NCBI RefSeq assembly: GCF_003815715.1
Contig: NZ_CP033922.1
Span: 930,001-994,000 of the forward strand
DNA from: Chryseobacterium sp. G0162
Lineage (GTDB): Bacteria; Bacteroidota; Bacteroidia; Flavobacteriales; Weeksellaceae
Direction: 5' to 3'
DNA length: 64,000 bases
A model generated the notes under the pieces. That model did not search any database, was not told the origin of the DNA, and was given only the letters and a program-made list of their open reading frames with translations. A program made the position numbers and the translations under genes. Shown here one piece after another: positions 25,903 through 34,071 of the stretch. Numbering within the stretch: the first letter of the stretch is position 1; each line of letters opens with the position of its first letter.

Positions 25903-26676
25903 ATGGAAGGTAATTACTACATGATTCATGATTATCTGATATTCATCGGAGTTTTTGCCATTTTCCTTTTTCTAGCCGTAAGTATCTATCTCTTCAGTAA
26001 AAATCAAAAGCTGAATCAGAGAAATATCAAGCTTTCAGAATCCAATAAAATCATCGAACAGAGGCTGAATGAAGTTCGTTTGGAACATATCGGAACAAAA
26101 CTAAATCCACATCTGTTTAAAAACATCCTCAATTCTGTTCAGTCTCATGCTTACCAGACTTATATGTCTCTGGATAAACTGGCGAATGTACTGGATTATA
26201 TTTTATACGAAAGCAATAATAAATATGTAAGTCCAAAAGAGGAATTAAACTTTGCCCTAAGCCTTATTGAGATCAATAAAATTAAGGTAAACCCTCTCTT
26301 CGACTTCAGAATCAAATTCAAGATCAATAAATCGGATTCGATATATGAGGAAAAGGTTTTTGCCCCTCTTATTTCCGTAGATCTTATAGAAAATGCTTTT
26401 AAACATACGGATTTTCTGGCACAGGATTCCTTTATTTCCATTTTCATGGAACTGGAAAACCGGGTATTTACTATGAAAGTAAGTAATAAGGCTTCATTAA
26501 AGAATAGTCTGGAAAAGGAAAAAAGTGGTTTTGGAAGCCAATCTCTGGATCAGAGATTAAAAATGATCTACAACACCCATTACCAGCTTGAAAAAAGTTC
26601 AAAAAACGGTATCTTCACGGCAGAATTAAAAATCAATTTAGGAGAATTCTATGATAAAATGCGTTATTCTGGATGA
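25903..26676 (+). CDS. LytS/YehU-type sensor histidine kinase
   Basis: 257 residues: one N-terminal membrane helix (YLIFIGVFAIFLFLAVSIYLF), a short coiled stretch, then the His_kinase dimerisation motif GTKLNPHLFKNILNSVQSHAY with the phospho-acceptor His (about residue 70), and a degenerate HATPase region (VDLIENAFKHTD, GFGSQSLDQRLKMIY). There is no periplasmic sensor domain. It overlaps the LytTR regulator gene by 26 nt, so the two form a coupled two-component system. The input signal is unknown. Confidence 0.88.
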   Translation: MEGNYYMIHDYLIFIGVFAIFLFLAVSIYLFSKNQKLNQRNIKLSESNKIIEQRLNEVRLEHIGTKLNPHLFKNILNSVQSHAYQTYMSLDKLANVLDYILYESNNKYVSPKEELNFALSLIEINKIKVNPLFDFRIKFKINKSDSIYEEKVFAPLISVDLIENAFKHTDFLAQDSFISIFMELENRVFTMKVSNKASLKNSLEKEKSGFGSQSLDQRLKMIYNTHYQLEKSSKNGIFTAELKINLGEFYDKMRYSG

Positions 26677-27361
26677 TGAATTATTAGCCATCAGTTATTT
26701 GAAACTTCTATGTGAACAGATTGATGACGTAGAAGTCGTAAAGGCATTTAATGATCCTAAAATATTCTTAAGTGAAATTGATTCTCTGGACTGCAACCTC
26801 TGTATTCTGGATATTGAAATGCCCGGAATGACAGGGCTTCAGGTAGCGGAAATTATCTCCGGTTCTAAAAAAATAATCTTCACTACCGCCTACAAAGAAT
26901 ATGCAGCGGAAGCATTTGACCTCAACGTTGTGGATTATGTGAGAAAACCCATCAAAAAAGAGCGTTTGATCCAGGCTTTTGAAAAGGCTAAAGAACAAAT
27001 CAGCACCCCTCAGAAAAAAACATTTATTGAGTGGAATAGCAATATCGGGAAAACCGTTATTCTCACAGAACAGATAGCCTATATCAAGACTTCAGAAATC
27101 GACAGTCGTGACAAGGATATTATTCTGAATGACGGAATCACCATCGTTTTAAAGAATCTCAATTTTAAAAGCCTACTGGAAATGCTTCCTGCCAAGGATT
27201 TTGCACAAATTAATAAAAAAGAGATCGTTGCCCTTTCTTCTATCAAAGTTTTAGGAACCAATGAAATTATCACTACCATTCTTTCAGAAGATGGCCATTT
27301 TTTAAAGCTTCAGATGGGTGATGCTTACAAAAACTCATTAATGGAATTGTTTACAAAATAA
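26651..27361 (+). CDS. LytTR-family response regulator
   Basis: 236 residues. The receiver domain (residues 1-120) has the phospho-Asp in LCILDIEMPGMTG (about residue 55) and the switch Lys in DYVRKPIKKER (about 105). The C-terminal LytTR DNA-binding domain follows (GKTVILTEQIAYIKTSEIDSRDK ... FAQINKKEIVALSSI). It overlaps the kinase gene by 26 nt. It is the cognate regulator of the LytS-type kinase at 25903. Confidence 0.92.
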   Translation: MIKCVILDDELLAISYLKLLCEQIDDVEVVKAFNDPKIFLSEIDSLDCNLCILDIEMPGMTGLQVAEIISGSKKIIFTTAYKEYAAEAFDLNVVDYVRKPIKKERLIQAFEKAKEQISTPQKKTFIEWNSNIGKTVILTEQIAYIKTSEIDSRDKDIILNDGITIVLKNLNFKSLLEMLPAKDFAQINKKEIVALSSIKVLGTNEIITTILSEDGHFLKLQMGDAYKNSLMELFTK

Positions 27362-27761
27362 CACTTTTTTCTGTTTTCCTAACGCAGTACTCTTTTATTA
27401 TCAAATTACGGAATCTTATTCTATATGTTCTTTTGTCTTGAAACAAAAGAACGAAAAATTCAAGACCTGGACCCTTCCGCTAAAAATGAAATCAGTTCTC
27501 TAAAAGCTCTAAACTCGTGCGGTAGCATTGTATTTTTATTATCAAAAATAGTCCCACACTCAGACAATAAAGTTTTCTTAACGTTCACAGACTTCATTTT
27601 CTTAACGCTCCAGTTTCCTAAGTCATACTCAAATCACAAAATTCAAAAAAATTTCAACACCAGGATTTTATTACATTTTTCACCGTATTCATTACATTTT
27701 AAAAACAAGCTCTTTTACTGTAAACATTTTCTTATCACCTTTGCATCAAAATAAAGGAATC
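27362..27761. other. Intergenic region with ORF-like repeat
   Basis: 400 nt upstream of the antiporter. A 10-bp inverted repeat GTTCTTTTGT-CTTGAA-ACAAAAGAAC lies at 27427-27452 and is followed by an open-looking AAATTCAAGACCTGGACCC stretch. A 109-residue frame here lacks family resemblance and has low-complexity content, so I read it as an intergenic element, not a gene. A weak -7-like box (CACCTTTG, 27734-27741) precedes the antiporter start. Confidence 0.55.
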
Positions 27762-30044
27762 ATGAATTGGGGGAAATACAGAAATTTAATTTTCTACATC
27801 ACTACCATAGCGATCTTTTCCTGTCTGATGTATTTCTTCATTATTGAAGGACAAACATTGGAAATTAAGGAGAATATTGTTGCTAAAACCAGCACAGGAT
27901 CTACCTGGGATAATTTTCAGGAGTCATTTAAAACAAATCTTCATCACCCTTTAGCATTATTACTAGCACAGATTGTTACGATCATCCTTACCGCAAGGCT
28001 TTTCGGATGGATTTGTATGAAGATCAAACAGCCTTCTGTTATTGGAGAAATGATTGCCGGTATTGTTTTGGGGCCATCACTTTTAGGAATGTATTTTCCT
28101 GAATTCTCTGCCTTTCTCTTCCCAAAAGAATCACTGGGCAACTTACAATTTTTGAGCCAGATAGGACTTATCCTATTCATGTATATCGTAGGAATGGAAC
28201 TGGATCTGAGTGTTTTAAGAAAGAAAGCTCATGATGCTGTAGTCATCAGTCATGCCAGTATTATTATCCCTTTTGCACTGGGAATTGGTTTATCTTATTT
28301 CATTTATCAGGAATTTTCACCTGCGGGAATTCAGTTTACATCATTTGCTTTGTTTATTGCTATTTCCATGAGTATCACGGCTTTTCCGGTATTAGCAAGG
28401 ATCGTTCAGGAAAGAAACCTTCAGAAAACCAAGCTCGGAACTATCGTTATTACTTGTGCCGCAGCAGATGATATTACAGCGTGGTGTATTCTTGCAGCGG
28501 TAATTGCTATTGTAAAAGCAGGTTCTTTTACAAGTTCAATTTATGTTATTATCATGGCTATTGCCTATGTTTTCCTGATGATTAAAATCGTAAGGCCGTT
28601 CCTGAAAAGAATCGGGGATCTTCAGGCAGGAAAAAACACCATCAGTAAACCGATGGTAGCCATTTTCTTCCTTACTCTGATCTTATCATCATACATCACT
28701 GAAGTCATTGGAATTCACGCTTTATTCGGAGCATTTATGGCAGGAGCTATCATGCCGGAAAATGCAAAATTCCGTACCCTTTTTATTGATAAAGTAGAAG
28801 ATGTAGCGCTGGTTCTTCTTCTTCCTTTATTCTTTGTCTTCACAGGATTGCGTACACAAATCGGATTATTGAATGACAGCCACCTCTGGATGACCGCCGG
28901 ATTTATTATTTTAACAGCTGTTATTGGAAAATTTGCAGGAAGTGCACTCACCGCCAAGTTTGTTGGAATCAACTGGAAAGAAAGCTTAACCATAGGTGCT
29001 TTGATGAATACCAGAGGGTTAATGGAGCTTATTGTTCTGAATATTGGATATGACCTGGGAGTATTAGGTCCAGAAATCTTTGCAATGCTTGTGATTATGG
29101 CCCTGTTTACAACTTTTATGACGGGTCCGGCTTTAGACTTCATTAATTTTGTTTTCAAATCTAAAAAAGAGGCAGATGAACCTATTGATCCAGCCAACGA
29201 TTCAAAATACAGGGTATTATTATCTTTTGACAAACCGGAATCCGGAAGCACTTTATTGAAGCTGGCTCATGATTTCACCCATAAAATGAATGGCAATAAA
29301 AGTATTACCGCTATGAATATTGCTCCTGTTGATGAAATGCATGCTTATGATATGGATGAATATGAAGAATCTCAGTTTCAAAACGTCATTGAAAAATCAC
29401 ATGAGTTGAATCTGGAGGTCACTACTCTTTTTAAAGCCTCTACAGATATAGAAAATGATCTGACCAGCATTACCAACAAAGGTCATTATGACCTTCTCCT
29501 TATCATGCTTGGAAAATCTATGTATGAAGGAAGTCTATTGGGAAGATTATTAGGTTTCACTACCAAGATTATTAATCCTGAAAAACTTTTGAATACAGTA
29601 AAAGGCAAAGGAAATATCTTTAACAATTCTCCTTTTGATGACTTCACGCTACAGATCCTGGATAAAACCAATATTCCTGTAGGAGTTTTGGTAGAGAAAG
29701 GCTTCACTGCTGCTGATAAAGTATTCGTTCCGATCTTCAATTTAAGTGATTTTTACCTTCTTGAATATGCCAAAAGACTGATTAACAATAATAATTCACA
29801 GATTATCATTCTGGATGCCGCAGGACAAATTCGTAACAATATTGAGGTAAAAGAACTGATCAGAAGTATTGAACAGGTAGCTCCTAATCATATTACGTTG
29901 TATAACGAGAAAAAAATTGAAAAAGAATTCCTGAACTCTCAGAATCTGATGCTCATCAGCAGCAAAAGCTGGAAAAACCTGATCGATACGAAGAGTCTTT
30001 GGCTCTCCGATATTCCTTCAACATTAATTATATCAAATCCGTAA
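27762..30044 (+). CDS. Kef/CPA2-type cation:proton antiporter
   Basis: About 760 residues from the ATG at 27762 (MNWGKYRN); an upstream TTG at 27741 would add seven residues but overlaps the promoter. An N-terminal helix (about 10-30) precedes the Na/H-exchanger domain of roughly 12 membrane segments (residues 60-460) with signatures KQPSVIGEMIAGIVLGPSLLG and AAADDITAWCILAAV, whose conserved Asp pair is typical. The C-terminal 290 residues are cytoplasmic and resemble tandem UspA-like domains (SKYRVLLSFDKPESGSTLL; VFVPIFNLSDFYLLEYAKRL). It probably exchanges K+ or Na+ for protons. Confidence 0.88.
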   Translation: MNWGKYRNLIFYITTIAIFSCLMYFFIIEGQTLEIKENIVAKTSTGSTWDNFQESFKTNLHHPLALLLAQIVTIILTARLFGWICMKIKQPSVIGEMIAGIVLGPSLLGMYFPEFSAFLFPKESLGNLQFLSQIGLILFMYIVGMELDLSVLRKKAHDAVVISHASIIIPFALGIGLSYFIYQEFSPAGIQFTSFALFIAISMSITAFPVLARIVQERNLQKTKLGTIVITCAAADDITAWCILAAVIAIVKAGSFTSSIYVIIMAIAYVFLMIKIVRPFLKRIGDLQAGKNTISKPMVAIFFLTLILSSYITEVIGIHALFGAFMAGAIMPENAKFRTLFIDKVEDVALVLLLPLFFVFTGLRTQIGLLNDSHLWMTAGFIILTAVIGKFAGSALTAKFVGINWKESLTIGALMNTRGLMELIVLNIGYDLGVLGPEIFAMLVIMALFTTFMTGPALDFINFVFKSKKEADEPIDPANDSKYRVLLSFDKPESGSTLLKLAHDFTHKMNGNKSITAMNIAPVDEMHAYDMDEYEESQFQNVIEKSHELNLEVTTLFKASTDIENDLTSITNKGHYDLLLIMLGKSMYEGSLLGRLLGFTTKIINPEKLLNTVKGKGNIFNNSPFDDFTLQILDKTNIPVGVLVEKGFTAADKVFVPIFNLSDFYLLEYAKRLINNNNSQIIILDAAGQIRNNIEVKELIRSIEQVAPNHITLYNEKKIEKEFLNSQNLMLISSKSWKNLIDTKSLWLSDIPSTLIISNP

Positions 30045-30138
30045 CACCGATATTTTCTATTTCTACTGGAAGCTGTAAATATTATTCGTTGTCTGTAAAG
30101 AAAAAACGGGTATATTTATAGCTTCATTTTTTTTGAAT

Positions 30139-30621
30139 ATGCTGGTTAACAATGAAAATGGCAGCCTGGAACTGATAGATTTCCATACTCAATTGCATAA
30201 GGGAATGTTGCTTGAACAGCTGAAACAGACTGATTTTTATAAGAAGAAATATCTAAATAGATGGGATGTAAAAACCGGATATTTTTGGTATTATTTCAAG
30301 ACTATAGAAGTTGAAGGCCATCAGCTTTCCTTCAGTCTCTGTTTTTTGGGAGATCAGCTGCACAGCATTCACATGAATACATGGGAAAGTACGGACGCCA
30401 AAGACTGGAATGAATGGACGGAAGAAAAAGAAATGCAGGTATTCCACCGGAATAATAAGTTTCTGAGCTTAATTTTGGGAGCCCCTCCCACCCGGAAAAA
30501 GAAAATGCCTTACCCAAGCTGTATTTTCAACTTTCCATGGGGAAATATCTGGTCTGTTTATGACCCGAGAAGTGCCAACAGCTTTATGGGAATCAGCTAT
30601 GAAGAAGAAGAAAATAATTAA
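30139..30621 (+). CDS. Hypothetical protein, 160 aa
   Basis: Start taken at ATG 30139 (MLVNNENGSLELIDFHTQLHKG), since the upstream TTG at 30133 is less likely. It is a soluble protein rich in Trp and aromatic residues (SVYDPRSANSFMGISYEEEENN at the end, FNFPWGNIW, KTGYFWYYFKTIEV). No signal peptide is present. The family is not recognised. It is followed 25 nt later by a zinc-ribbon protein and is probably co-transcribed with it. Confidence 0.65.
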   Translation: MLVNNENGSLELIDFHTQLHKGMLLEQLKQTDFYKKKYLNRWDVKTGYFWYYFKTIEVEGHQLSFSLCFLGDQLHSIHMNTWESTDAKDWNEWTEEKEMQVFHRNNKFLSLILGAPPTRKKKMPYPSCIFNFPWGNIWSVYDPRSANSFMGISYEEEENN

Positions 30622-30646
30622 TAACTAAAAAAACAAAAGATTAACT

Positions 30647-31183
30647 ATGTGCCGATATGCCATGATGGTTTATAAATGTCATTATGCTTGTTTCAACTGT
30701 CAGAAAACCTTCAAACGTCGTGTTTTAAAAGATGTAGACAGAGATGCTCAGATCTCCGTGGAAGCCAAGTGCCCCGAATGTGGGAATCTTATGGCCAATA
30801 TGGGCCTGGACTTTGAATCACCGGCAAAAAATGACCATAAGCAATGGGCACATATTAAAGATCTATACACTGTAGGAATTACCTTTCATTCCTGTGGATG
30901 TTCAGGGCCGGGATATATTCCCCAGGACCGAAAAGCCATCATCTCCTATCTTGAAAAAATCCGTGCAGAATACATGCACTCCTTGGTGTATTGGAGATAC
31001 CGCATAGAACCGGAAACCAAAAGGGAGCGTGAAATTGAATATCAGCAAAATGGTTCTAAGCTATGGACGGTGAGCCGCAATGCATTTAAGAAAACAGTGA
31101 CGAATCAGGAAGGAATTAATTACTGGATCACGAAGATCAAAGAGGTTGAGGAACGTCTTACTCTTATTAAAGAAACCAAATAA
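30647..31183 (+). CDS. Hypothetical zinc-ribbon protein, 178 aa
   Basis: Two CxxC pairs in the N-terminal part (ACFNCQKTF at about residues 15-23 and KCPECGNLM at about 42-50) form a rubredoxin-like zinc ribbon. A third Cys pair appears in HSCGCSGPGYIP (about 85-95). The C-terminal half (DRKAIISYLEKIRAEYMHSLVYWRYRIEPETKRE ...) is helical and charged. The function is unknown; a nucleic-acid or protein-binding role is only a guess. Confidence 0.7.
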   Translation: MCRYAMMVYKCHYACFNCQKTFKRRVLKDVDRDAQISVEAKCPECGNLMANMGLDFESPAKNDHKQWAHIKDLYTVGITFHSCGCSGPGYIPQDRKAIISYLEKIRAEYMHSLVYWRYRIEPETKREREIEYQQNGSKLWTVSRNAFKKTVTNQEGINYWITKIKEVEERLTLIKETK

Positions 31184-31339
31184 TTTATTTTTTCAACCAC
31201 AAATCGAAGATTTGAAGAAGTCAAAAGTCACAAAAGAATTTTAAACTCTAAAGTTTTTTAAGTTTAAATTTTCATGCATGAAAAGATCACTAAAGTTGTA
31301 AAAATGAACACTTCCATCATATCTGGTAAAATAAAAATA
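31184..31339. other. Short AT-rich gap with decayed AAGTCACAAAAG repeat
   Basis: It contains CACAAATCGAAGATTTGAAGAAG (a short inverted repeat, CGAAGATTTG-type) and AAAAGTCACAAAAG, similar to sequence at 23350-23380. No gene is visible. Confidence 0.4.
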
Positions 31340-31981
31340 TTACTTTGTTTTCTCCAGCTTTAAAAGCCTTTTAAAATCATTTTGTATGCTTTTATCCTCT
31401 TCTCTCATGTACTCCCCACTGAAAGGAGCAACACAGTCCTGGCTGTTCACAATATGCAGCAGAGATCCCTTTTCAAAGTAATTTCTCGTCTCTGTAATCT
31501 CTGATTTTTCAAAGTCAAAAGCTTCCGTATCATTATTCTCCTTCATAGCTTTTGTATCATAAAAAAGCGGACGATTGTATTGATACTCTTTTTCAAAAAC
31601 AAAAGATAACTTTCCGTTGAGTAGATAATATTCAATCAAAACTTGTCCCATTTCTCCATAATGTCTGGCCATAATTTTTTCCAGACGCTTATTCTTATAG
31701 TAATAGGTAGCTTCTCCACCTTCAGCTGACTCGCCTTCAATGTTTTTCTTTTTAATGGAAGTCCATTTTAAAATAGAATTGATTCTTTTAAAATTAGACT
31801 GAATAGGTTTCAAACGATCTTTCAGGTATTCATTAGTTTCAATATCTTCTTCGTTAAGACTTTCCTTAATGCTGATCGTATCTTCTTTTGTTGAAAACCA
31901 TTCATCAGAAAAACTCCCGGCATATCCCCAATGGAATGTTATCAATAGAATAAAAATGCTTTGTAAATATTTATTTTTCAT
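31340..31981 (-). CDS. Secreted hypothetical protein, 213 aa
   Basis: An N-terminal signal peptide (SIFILLITFHWGYAGSF) is followed by a charged domain with the repeated pattern of short strands (YYYKNKRLEKIMARHYGEMGQVLIEYYLLNGKLSFVFEKEYQYNRP), typical of MORN-like or 'toxin-antitoxin YwqK'-like outer surface proteins. I do not recognise the family. It is monocistronic and divergent from the LysM/toxin island 200 nt away. Confidence 0.7.
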   Translation of the reverse strand: MKNKYLQSIFILLITFHWGYAGSFSDEWFSTKEDTISIKESLNEEDIETNEYLKDRLKPIQSNFKRINSILKWTSIKKKNIEGESAEGGEATYYYKNKRLEKIMARHYGEMGQVLIEYYLLNGKLSFVFEKEYQYNRPLFYDTKAMKENNDTEAFDFEKSEITETRNYFEKGSLLHIVNSQDCVAPFSGEYMREEDKSIQNDFKRLLKLEKTK

Positions 31982-32180
31982 ATCATTATGTTTATGGGAA
32001 TGGGATTATATTGAGCATCATTACTTGCTTTTCTCACAAAATTATCAAATCTTTTGATGATTTTGGGTCAAAATTCCTGAGGATTCTTTGTCGTAGTTTT
32101 ACTACAATTTTTCAAATTTAACCTTAAAAATTAATTTCAAATATAGTTTTTTAATAGCTTTATACTATAATTCACGTTGA

Positions 32181-33203
32181 ATGGATATTGATTTTTTAGA
32201 ATATAAGGTTCGCAACGGGGACACCCTGAATTCCATTGCTTCCCGGTTGGGCATAACCGGAGAGGAACTCAAGCTATTTCATAATTCTCATTGCCAAAGA
32301 ATGGACAGAATTTGGTTTGAAAACCTTAATGAAGTTAAAAATGTTTTCGTTCCGATCCATATTAAAACTGAAAAACAAAAAAATCTGGAAAGAAAAAACC
32401 TACTTCCTTCTTCACAACTGTCCGATTCATTTTTTGAAAAAGCCTATAAAGTTACTGAAGCTTTTGAAAGTCCATTTGAGTCTCCTTTAAAAATAGATTA
32501 TCATGTAAATCTTGATGTATATAAAGACCAAAAACAAAATCATTATATATTGTCTTATAACCAGGATCAATTTACATCAAACGGAAACCCTCCGGATGCA
32601 ACCATGAGTAATCTATCAATTACCTGTATGAAGAGCATTATGCCTATTGATATTATCCTAAATGATTCAGGCAAAATAACCGGATTTGCAGATCATAAAA
32701 AAATTACTGAAAAATTTGCTGGCAAACGAAAAGACCTTGATTTCTTTGTCGGAGAAATTTCTGAACGTTATATGGATACTTTTGAAAAAAATATTTCAGA
32801 TGAAATTTTTTTCCTACGTCAATTACAAAGTACCCTACTCTTTCAGACCCTGTTCCCCAGAATGGAATGGTTTCATAAGAAAACAGCATGGGCAGAATCA
32901 TTTTATTTCTTACAAAACTCTTTTCCTGTTCAATGCACTATGGAAATTGAGCAAAAAGATGAAAATCAGGATCATATTACAACCATTTTAACGGGAAATA
33001 TTACAGCGCTTTACAGCTTACAGGAACTAAGAACAGGAAACCAATACAATAAACCGGTTGATGATCCCGTTTCTGGAAGCATTATTATTCAATACACCAC
33101 TCATAAGAAAAATAAAAACCTTCTTCAGGCCTCAGCTACTATCAACTTATGGCGTGAAGCAGAGTCAGTTCAAAAACACACAATCACGATAACACAAGGA
33201 TAA
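32181..33203 (+). CDS. LysM-domain protein at the head of the toxin island
   Basis: 340 residues. An N-terminal LysM-like domain (EYKVRNGDTLNSIASRLGITGEELKLFHN, residues 7-55, ending KNVFVPIHI) is followed by about 280 residues of unknown fold (KIDYHVNLDVYKDQKQNHYILSYN ... TTILTGNITALYSLQELRTG). There is no signal peptide, as expected for a cargo loaded into a contractile injection machine. It lies 1 nt before the LysM/PAAR-like gene, so the two are translationally coupled. A role as adaptor or spike component is inferred from context. Confidence 0.75.
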   Translation: MDIDFLEYKVRNGDTLNSIASRLGITGEELKLFHNSHCQRMDRIWFENLNEVKNVFVPIHIKTEKQKNLERKNLLPSSQLSDSFFEKAYKVTEAFESPFESPLKIDYHVNLDVYKDQKQNHYILSYNQDQFTSNGNPPDATMSNLSITCMKSIMPIDIILNDSGKITGFADHKKITEKFAGKRKDLDFFVGEISERYMDTFEKNISDEIFFLRQLQSTLLFQTLFPRMEWFHKKTAWAESFYFLQNSFPVQCTMEIEQKDENQDHITTILTGNITALYSLQELRTGNQYNKPVDDPVSGSIIIQYTTHKKNKNLLQASATINLWREAESVQKHTITITQG

Positions 33204-33204
33204 T

Positions 33205-34053
33205 ATGAAAAGTTATGTCATACAGCAAGGCGACACATTCAGCTCGCTGGCTCAGCAATTTAAGCTGAAAAACGAAGGTATTTTAAAGACCTATCACAAT
33301 CTCCACTGCTCAGAGGAGGATATGATGCAGGAACCTATTCCGGGAAAGAAAATAATAATTCCGGAAGATCCTCAGCTTATCGCAGAGGAAAAGGAATCCC
33401 AAACTTCATCTGCTGCCGGATCTCAGGAAAGTACTGAGGATAAAGGAACTCCCGAAGAACCTTCTTCAGAAGAGTCATCTGGTGAAAATCAATCCTCTGA
33501 AAAAGCAGACGAAAAGCAAGAACAAAAAGAAGAGAAGAAAGATAAAGCTGGCGAAAGCAGTTCAAGCCCGCATGATGGAAAATATTTTATCATACAAAAA
33601 GGAACTGTACAGTGTAACCAGGGCTTCAAGTTTCCTAAATTTAAGGTAACCAGCCAGCAAAAACACTATTGGAACAATAAGGAAGGAGAAGCAGATTATC
33701 TTGCGGTAACCGAAGATGATGTACAGCTTGACCCTCCTGCGCAGCCTTTTGGACAATGTAAGCTTAAGCCCACTCCTGGAGGATATCTTCCTTGTGCTTA
33801 TGCCCCTGCAGGAAAATGGCAAAAACCTTACGAAAAAGTAAAGATTATGGGGAAATGCTGCCTGACTGAAATATCTGAATTGATGTGTACTACAGGAGGA
33901 AAGATTACCATCTTAAAACATGGTCAACAAAACGAGACGGGAAAAGGTCAGGTTAACAATGCTGATAGTCAAGAGCAACAGGTGTATAACCCTGTTGTAA
34001 ATTTTGACAAATTCAAGGCAGAAACTGATGGAAAGGAGGCATACGCCTGGTAA
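33205..34053 (+). CDS. LysM plus PAAR-like (DUF4280) spike-tip protein
   Basis: 282 residues. An N-terminal LysM (SYVIQQGDTFSSLAQQFKLKNEGILKTYHN, residues 3-50) is followed by an acidic Ser/Glu/Lys linker (about 60-125) and a DUF4280 PAAR-like domain (YFIIQKGTVQCNQGFKFPKF ... AQPFGQCKLKPTPGGYLPCAYAPAGKWQ ... GKCCLTEISELMCTTGGKITIL, about 130-245). DUF4280 proteins cap the spike of T6SS or related injection systems and deliver effectors. The acidic, low-complexity linker is unusual. It sits between the LysM protein and the large hydrolase effector. Confidence 0.85.
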   Translation: MKSYVIQQGDTFSSLAQQFKLKNEGILKTYHNLHCSEEDMMQEPIPGKKIIIPEDPQLIAEEKESQTSSAAGSQESTEDKGTPEEPSSEESSGENQSSEKADEKQEQKEEKKDKAGESSSSPHDGKYFIIQKGTVQCNQGFKFPKFKVTSQQKHYWNNKEGEADYLAVTEDDVQLDPPAQPFGQCKLKPTPGGYLPCAYAPAGKWQKPYEKVKIMGKCCLTEISELMCTTGGKITILKHGQQNETGKGQVNNADSQEQQVYNPVVNFDKFKAETDGKEAYAW

Positions 34054-34071
34054 CCCTAAAAACTAAAGATC

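Noticed and set aside
27425..27754. 109-residue protein before the antiporter
   Set aside because: Overlaps a palindromic element and the antiporter promoter/start, has low-complexity content and resembles no family.
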